The notes beneath the pieces were generated by a model that worked only from the letters and a program-made list of their open reading frames with translations, was not told the DNA's origin and did not search any database. Shown here piece after piece: positions 58,071 to 64,000 of a stretch of DNA of 64,000 nt. Numbering within the stretch: position 1 is the stretch's first letter; each line of letters opens with the position of its first letter. The DNA lies in NCBI RefSeq assembly GCF_963678635.1, contig NC_087068.1:20378914-20442913 (forward strand). The letters are read 5' to 3'. Source of the stretch: Symsagittifera roscoffensis. Its lineage: Eukaryota; Xenacoelomorpha; Acoela; Convolutidae. Made by a program: the position numbers and the translations under genes.

Positions 58071-58940
58071 GAGGGTGCTATTATCAAGCGCGAAGGATCG
58101 AATGGGCGAAAAACTCGAGGTGAAGGATCGAAAAAAAAGTTAAACGAAAGTCAGTTTTTACGAAGAATCCATTGCCATTCAATTAAGATGAATTAAATGA
58201 AGCAATATTTTTTGGTTTTTTCTTGAAGAAACCCTTGAAATATAACAACTGTTCCAATTCGGCGGCAGTCAGTGACAATTTGAAAACTTTGCATATTTCT
58301 GCCGTTTTATATTGGCCAATATCAGTTTTAAGTCCCTGGAAATGTTAACTTTCTTTCAGATTTTCACGCTTTCTTTCCACATTTCAGATTGCTGAAAACT
58401 GATTGGCTGATTTTTATTTTCGCGCATTCAGTGCTTCGCGTAAGAGGGAATCTATCGTTTATGATAGATAACCTAGGCTGCTGATAGTTCTGCCACAAAG
58501 TCTAAGTCAAGTTAGAGTTTTCGGTAAAATAACGCTAAAACTTTTTATTGACTTTTTGACTCTAAGCTTGGTGGAATCCATCATACGCAAAGGACCGAAT
58601 GCGCGAAAATAAAAATCAGCCAATAAGATTTCAGTTATGTGAAATTTGGAAAAAAAGGTGAAAATCTGAAAGAAAATAAACATTTCTAGGGACTTAATAT
58701 TGGTCTTGGCCGAATATAAAAACGGCAGAAATATGTCACTAACCACCGCCGAATTGGAACAAATTTTATATTTCAAGGTTTTCGTTATGAAAGAAGCAAA
58801 TATTGCTTCATTCAATTCAATTTAATTGAATGGCGATTGATTCTTTGTAAAAGTTGACTTTGGGCTAACTTTCTTTTCGGCCCTTCGCCCACGAGTTTTT
58901 AGCCCATTCGGTCCTTCGCGCATGAGAATAGCCCCACCAT
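58071..58940. mobile_element. Foldback element with long inverted arms
   Basis: Left arm 58071-58430 and right arm 58597-58940 are diverged inverted copies: the left has TTCGCGCATTC where the right has GAATGCGCGAA. Outer ends pair GCGCGAAGGATCGAATGGGC with GCCCATTCGGTCCTTCGCGC. Spacer about 165 bp, without coding capacity. No clear target duplication. Confidence 0.75.
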
Positions 58941-59497
58941 AAACATCTAGAGATCAAAGCCTTGCTAATTTAATTTTCAATTTTTAATGCAAATTTTTCT
59001 GAAACCGGGAACCTGCACTGTCAGTTGGAGGTAACTGGTTGTCCCTGCCTAAAAAAATGGTTCCAACTTCAAATTTTTCACACAACTAGATAAGTTTGAG
59101 AATTCACAGCGGCTGAAAATGGCCTTGAAATGGTCACTAAATTGAGAAGCGTGTGCTAAACTGTTGTCAATATAAATTGATGGAACGGTTCACGACTTCC
59201 CGGGTTTTATAGCCGGAGGAAAGTTTTCGGTTCCTGCCAGGAACTTACAGAGTCTAGAACAATCCAGCTTTTTTTTGCAGCAGCCATTCAAAAACCCTGC
59301 CATGAAGGCTAAGATTTAAAAATCTTCAAAAACCAGGGCTGGACACCTGCTAGGAAGCCTTTTAGGAAATCAGCTAATTTTTACAAAAAATTTTGATAGT
59401 TCTTTTTTGCAGACGCCAGATCATTTTTAAGCCCAAACAAACATTTAAGAAAATGGTTGTGTAATTTTTTGTGTATGAGGTAGTCCAGACTTATTTT

Positions 59498-59543
<46 letters not shown>

Positions 59544-60829
59544 ACACACACACACACTCACTAACACACACAGCACACACACACTGACTCTCTCTCACAC
59601 ACACACACAAAAGAATGCGAACTACCGTTTCCTGTGCAGCCAGATTTAGTTTCTTTGATTTTGTAAGCCTAAACACGATAGATATTGTTCCACAATTTTG
59701 AAAAAAAAATAGAGTAGAAGCTATCTAGTGTAGAAGCTTCTACTCTTTTTTATAGAGTAGAAGCTATCTAGCCACATAAAAAGGTTACCTTTTTGTTGTA
59801 ATTTCTGATTTCATTTTAAATGGCAAATCTACAAGTGCAATTAACTGAGAGAATCTTACCAATTAGTCTATGGGTTTTCTCAAGTCTGCATAAACTTGGT
59901 TGTTTTTATTTTCGAGCAGATTAAAAAAAGTCGAACAAAAGCTTCATGGTATTCGCAAAATTCGTTTTTTTTTTTTGCGAAAATCTTTGAAAACCAGCCT
60001 TGGACTTTCAGATTGCTCCAGGATTTCCTGGGTAATCCCTGCAAGACTTTGACATGGAATTTCCACTGGCCAGGCCTGGCTCCAAGGATGGCCCCAGTGA
60101 TGGACTCCTAATGGGCAGGCGACCCGGATGCGTACATAGCCTGTACGTTAGACTATCTGTTTTGGCCATACAGGTTAATTCTACTCCTCAGTCGAGCCTC
60201 CATTTGTAGATTCAATACTATAATCAAAAGTATCATCATATCAATTAGAATCGAAATTTTGCGTGGTTAAACTAAAGAAAATGACAGAAGACTAACCAGT
60301 GGGCAATTTGTCTGCTTGCAAGTTCACATATCAATTACACAACTTAATCAAAAGCGTGATTGTTTTGATATTCATGATTCGAAGTATGGTTTTCGCTTTT
60401 TCAACCTGTTAAAGCCAGAAAAGAAGAACATTAAGCGATCTTTACAAGTCCTAGCATGTTTTTTTTTTTATAAATTGATTCGTACAAAATATCCAGTATA
60501 ATGATCTTCCACATTCATTAATTTTTGATATCTTGGAAAAATCTTCGAAAATCTTGATTAATTATCAAAGAAATTTATAGTTGTTTTGGCAAGTTTTTGC
60601 CAAAAAATCTAGGAAGATATCAAAGATTCTTCAAGAAAAATCCAAATTCTTGAAGAAAAAAAAAATTTCTTACATATTTTCGACTACTTGCAAAAAATAA
60701 GCAATTTTACTTTCAAAAAATTCCTAAATTTGAAAATTTTGCGACTAATTTGTTCAACATTTACTTAGGACTGTCTGAAAAAAAAGAAAACCTTTTTTCG
60801 GAAATCACGGTTATAAAACAAAACAAAGC
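58941..60829. other. No gene recognised
   Basis: Contains the CA microsatellite (59501-59609) and a small hairpin (59710-59748, AGAGTAGAAGC...GCTTCTACTCT with a third copy after it). Open frames are repeat-driven. Confidence 0.5.
59501..59609 (+). repeat. CA microsatellite
   Basis: About 109 bp of (AC)n interrupted by CG, CT and TCTCTC variants. Confidence 0.95.
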
Positions 60830-61899
60830 ATCCCGCACTGAAGTTTCATGGATAATAATCGATTATATTGGATTTTTATTGTCAGTCTCTATAAAATAAC
60901 AAAAATAATCGATTATAATCGATTGAAAATGGATTATAATGATAATATTTTTTAAAGCAATAAAATCCCAATATAATCTATTATAATCGATTATAATCGA
61001 TTATTTTCAAAAAAAATTTCGAAAGAAAAATAATCCATTTTAATCAATTATAATGGATTATAATCTATTTATTCAAATATTTTTTTGTGTTGTTTTCATT
61101 TTTTCATAATTTTGTTAAACTTAAGTTAGTTATTTTGTTTTAATTTCTTTTCGCTTAAATTCTTTTTTTCCTATTTTCAATCGAGTTATTGAAAAATTAT
61201 AAAAAGTTACCTATAGATCGCACACCAACCCCCCCCCCCACCTCTTACTAGAATTGATGTGCCCCCTCACCTCTTACTAGAGTTGATGTCCCTTACTAGA
61301 GTTAGATGTCCCCTAACTAGAGAGAGAGAGAGGGGGCACGTCGTGGTTGGGGGTTTCGTGGGGGGATGGGTTACGTGAGGGGGTTACGTCGTGGGTTGGG
61401 GGGGGGGGGGGTACGTTGGGGGGGGGGGGGGGTGGTTGGATGTTGGATACGTTGAGGGGGTACGTTGGGGGGAGGGAGTACGTTGCCGGGGGGGTAAGTT
61501 GGGGAGGGGAGGTGGGGTTGTTGACGTGAAGAGCTGGTCAAAAATGCTGTTTTTGGGCACTTTTTGGAAAATTACTACATATTGGTCGCCCCTGGATGAA
61601 CGTGTTCGTTCGAATTTTGCAGAAAGTTGCAGAAATTAGAGTCATTATTTACAAAATTTATTCAATTTTCATGGATTTTATGTACAAAAAATAATCCATT
61701 ATATTGAAAACAAAAATGGATTATAATCGGTTATAATGGATTATAATGGATTTAAATTTTTCCAAAATAATCGATTATAATCGATTAAAAATCCATTATG
61801 TGGTCTAAATTTGACATGATAATCGATTATATTGACAAAATTTTAGTCAACGAAAATCCATTATAATCGATTATTATCCATGAAACTTCGGTGCGGGAT
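60830..61899. mobile_element. TIR element with TAATCGATTA-rich arms and G-rich core
   Basis: 37-bp terminal inverted repeats with one mismatch: left 60830-60866 starts ATCCCGCACTGAAGTTTCAT, right 61863-61899 ends with its complement. Arms contain many AATCGATTAT/AATGGATTAT units on both sides. No transposase ORF, so non-autonomous. The centre is a C-rich then G-rich minisatellite (61225-61525). Confidence 0.75.
61225..61525 (+). repeat. C-rich then G-rich minisatellite
   Basis: A C run and three CTTACTAGAGTTGATGT-like units are followed by an AG run and imperfect TACGTTGGGGGG units with G runs up to about 15. The frames at 61347-61639 are by-products of this. Confidence 0.85.
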
Positions 61900-63302
61900 T
61901 TCAAAACTAAGCTAGATGTGATTATAACTGAATCAACAATCAATGAAACTTTGAGCATAACAATAATCATCAGACTAAAATTCGTTTTAAAAAAAAAACA
62001 AAATCAACGAATAAAGCAAAATAACTCATCGGGTTTTGCAAGTGAAAAACTGTAGAAAAAACCGATGACTGCCAGTTTAATGGGTATTTGTGGAAGATTC
62101 GACAAAACTATGCCAGAACGAATGATCATCAGACTGAAATTCAGTTTTTAAACTAAAGAATTTAAAATTATTTGGATCATTACTAGTCGTGAAGCAGTTT
62201 TAGGTCATAAAGTAAACATTCATAAAACAAATAGTAGTTAAACTCATCGAATTAAGCGCATAAAAATCACAGAAATAGCTAACAATCATCAGCTATTATT
62301 CATCAGCTAACAATTATCAGCCAAAAATTATTACAATTCTTATCAAAAAAATTCATTACCTAACATTTTCTATAGATGCTTAAATCTAACAACCTAATCA
62401 AAAACAATTACAGTTCAGTTGGTTATTGGAGCCAAAGTAGATGAACCAAAATGAAGATTTATTTTAAACAAAAAAATATTTATTCTTAAAAATATTTTAA
62501 AATTTTCTATCGTAAACACTGTTTTGATGTTGTTGCTGATGTTTCGCAGAAGTTTGATAAACTGTTAGCTCAACAAAACGATATGAAATGTTTTAGAAAC
62601 AAAAATATTTTATTTTCATGGATGTCTTCAAAGATTTTGAAAAAATATTTAATTCTTCTGTTGAGCTGCAGGAGCCATAATACATGTTTTTGAGGATAAA
62701 TTTATAATAACTGAAAGCTAAAATACCTTATAAAAAGTCAGAAAAAATTGAAAGTTGATTGCTATCTTTGTAAAATCTTCCAGAATATTGACGATTATCA
62801 AGATGAATAGACATGGGCGCTTACGATTAATGGTCAGGGGAAGCCATTTGACCACACAATTCTGAAATTTTTTGACGATACTGTCTCATAACATATTCAA
62901 TGATAAAGCTAATGCGACTCCATTCGCAGCAAATGCATTAAAAATAACAATGATGGTAACATTTGAAGAAAAACGGTAACGCTAATCTCGCTAATCTCGC
63001 TAATCTCTAAACGAAAATAATTGCATCCAAATTCGTAAATTAATGAGATATTTATCGGTAAATAACTCAAGCAATAGATAAATTTCGGTATTTTTCTATT
63101 GATCAGGACATCATACAATATTTTTAGCATCTGACCGTTTTTGGTACAAATCGGCGCAAGCTAGCCACAAGAACCGGTCGGTAATGTCCTTGAGACAAAT
63201 TGCTCTTTTTGGCGGTCAACCTTAATCAAGGCTGAACCAAATTAGAACCAAAAAACAGTTAAAATAGGATGTAACCCCCGTTTTTTGTATATTAATACAT
63301 GG
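61900..63302. other. No gene recognised
   Basis: AT-rich. Minor tandem CGCTAATCT x3 at 62980-63008 and CATCAGCTAACAAT repeats near 62280-62320. The minus frame at 62909-63130 is unsupported. Confidence 0.5.
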
Positions 63303-63388
63303 GCAGGTGGGGGACTCGAACCTACGTCAACTGTTAACCTATATAATCGGCGTTATGGTAGCTTAGGCCACTCGGCCAACTGAGCTTA
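63303..63388 (-). repeat. tRNA-like sequence within the probable LTR
   Basis: On the minus strand, TGGCCGAGTGG (A-box, 63368-63378) and GGTTCGAGTCC (B-box, 63312-63322), with class II spacing. Acceptor arm ends (GCTCAGT / ACCTGCC) do not pair, so I read it as tRNA-derived and not a tRNA gene. Confidence 0.55.
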
Positions 63389-63435
63389 TTTTATATGCAT
63401 CTATACTTGTTTTATTCTACATTTGCATTGCAACA
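63303..63435 (-). mobile_element. Start of the probable 3' LTR of the BEL/Pao element
   Basis: Directly after the polypurine tract the minus strand reads TGTTGCAATGCAAATGTAG, a TG start typical of LTRs, with AATAAA soon after. The last 18 bp of the ORF overlap it. The LTR end is not identified, so the far boundary given is arbitrary. Confidence 0.5.
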
Positions 63436-64000
63436 TCCTCCCCCCCTGAAGAAGGAAGAACCGGAGCGAGCTTAACGGTCGGCCGCGTGACTTCACGGGT
63501 TGCGGTCCTGACAAGGGCGGATCGGGCGCAACCGTCCTGTCCGTAGTTTAGCTTGACGATTCGGGCGAGAGGGTAGTACCCACGCGGACTATCGGGCTCA
63601 ATCACCCACACGAGATCGCCTGTTTTAAGAGTGAAGTCAGAATGAGTGTGCCACTTGACACGCTTATTCAGCGAGGGAACATATTCTCGAAGCCAACGAG
63701 ACCAAATCGCGTTAGCATATGACTGCGCTCGCACGTACCTTTTCTTGTGATCGAAGTGCTCCCCGGGTAAAAGCGAAGGAAAGCTTGTGGCATGTTGTCC
63801 AAGCAAAAAATGGTTTGGGGTTAACGCTTCTAACTCACGTGAATCGGTACTAACGGGAGTGATTGGCCTCGAATTCAAAGCCTGTTCAACTAAGCAGAGT
63901 GTTGTTCCTAACACCTCTTCAGTGACTCGCCTACTGCCTAGGATATCGTACAGCACGCGCTTCACGCTTCGGACGAGGCGTTCCCAGGAGCCGCCATGAT
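63417..64000 (-). CDS. BEL/Pao retrotransposon polyprotein, C-terminal end (partial)
   Basis: The frame runs off the right edge and ends at 63417. It begins HGGSWERLVRSVKRVLY, the end of the integrase core region, then ALNSRPITP and LTPNHFLLGQ. A chromodomain-like C-terminal module follows (WSRWLREYVPSL, LKTGDLVWVIEPDSPRGYYP, ARIV), the arrangement found at the end of BEL/Pao polyproteins. The frame is intact over about 195 codons, so this copy may be young. GAG, protease, RT and RNase H would lie outside the window. Confidence 0.88.
   Translation of the reverse strand, partial: HGGSWERLVRSVKRVLYDILGSRRVTEEVLGTTLCLVEQALNSRPITPVSTDSRELEALTPNHFLLGQHATSFPSLLPGEHFDHKKRYVRAQSYANAIWSRWLREYVPSLNKRVKWHTHSDFTLKTGDLVWVIEPDSPRGYYPLARIVKLNYGQDGCARSALVRTATREVTRPTVKLAPVLPSSGGEDVAMQM
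63436..63447 (-). promoter_or_regulatory. Polypurine tract of the BEL/Pao element
   Basis: AGGGGGGAGGA on the minus strand, immediately upstream of TGTTG; the expected plus-strand primer site at an LTR boundary. Confidence 0.6.

Noticed and set aside
59491-59676. Cys/Val-rich minus frame
   Set aside because: Translation of the CA microsatellite.
61347-61639. Gly/Trp-rich frames (two overlapping)
   Set aside because: By-product of the G-rich minisatellite; no start context or codon pattern.
63303-63388. Functional tRNA gene
   Set aside because: Acceptor stem ends do not pair and the anticodon arm is not convincing.

Overview
This window is AT-rich, intron-rich animal DNA, probably from an invertebrate. 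The evidence is spliced GT-AG genes with very large introns, a Scribble-type polarity gene, a Penelope-like retroelement (PLE), a BEL/Pao retrotransposon end, tRNA-derived short repeats and a long intronic satellite. I cannot name the species from sequence alone. No prokaryotic or viral gene organisation is visible.

Layout. Positions 1-12331 are a retroelement graveyard holding one young element. It contains rearranged PLE relics (1-1345), a decayed minus-strand reverse transcriptase (about 1750-4690), and a nearly intact tandem PLE (6656-11330) inside a direct duplication of about 212 bp. Positions 12741-46894 (+) hold one host gene that I reconstruct as 14 exons. All splice phases agree and the total is 4536 coding bases (1511 codons plus stop). 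It encodes a LAP-family protein, best read as Scribble: a full LRR domain, then three PDZ domains matching PDZ1, PDZ3 and PDZ4 of the usual four. Its introns carry most of the window: a 10.1 kb repeat mosaic (intron 4), a satellite with a 723-bp higher-order period (intron 10), and many copies of a few repeat families, often in the same orientation as the gene.

Positions 46895-52345 are the 3' flank of Scribble plus repeats. Positions 52346-57433 (-) are a probable type II membrane sulfotransferase gene, convergent with Scribble. I see two well-phased exons and a likely membrane-anchor exon whose junction I could not resolve. Positions 58071-58940 are a foldback element and 60830-61899 a TIR element with a very G-rich core. 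At the right edge (63417-64000, -) is the C-terminal end of a BEL/Pao polyprotein, followed by its polypurine tract and probable LTR, which contains a tRNA-like sequence.

Most unusual points: (1) the PLE reverse transcriptase carries a PHD-type C4HC3 zinc finger between RT motifs B and C (YVDD); (2) the PLE has a target duplication of about 212 bp with one visible difference; (3) a hierarchical satellite lies in a Scribble intron; (4) repeat families with different bodies share one 3' hairpin end; (5) Scribble appears to have lost PDZ2; (6) one Scribble 3' splice site lies in a dispersed repeat. Two host genes lie tail to tail in transposon-rich DNA; I see no operon-like functional coupling.
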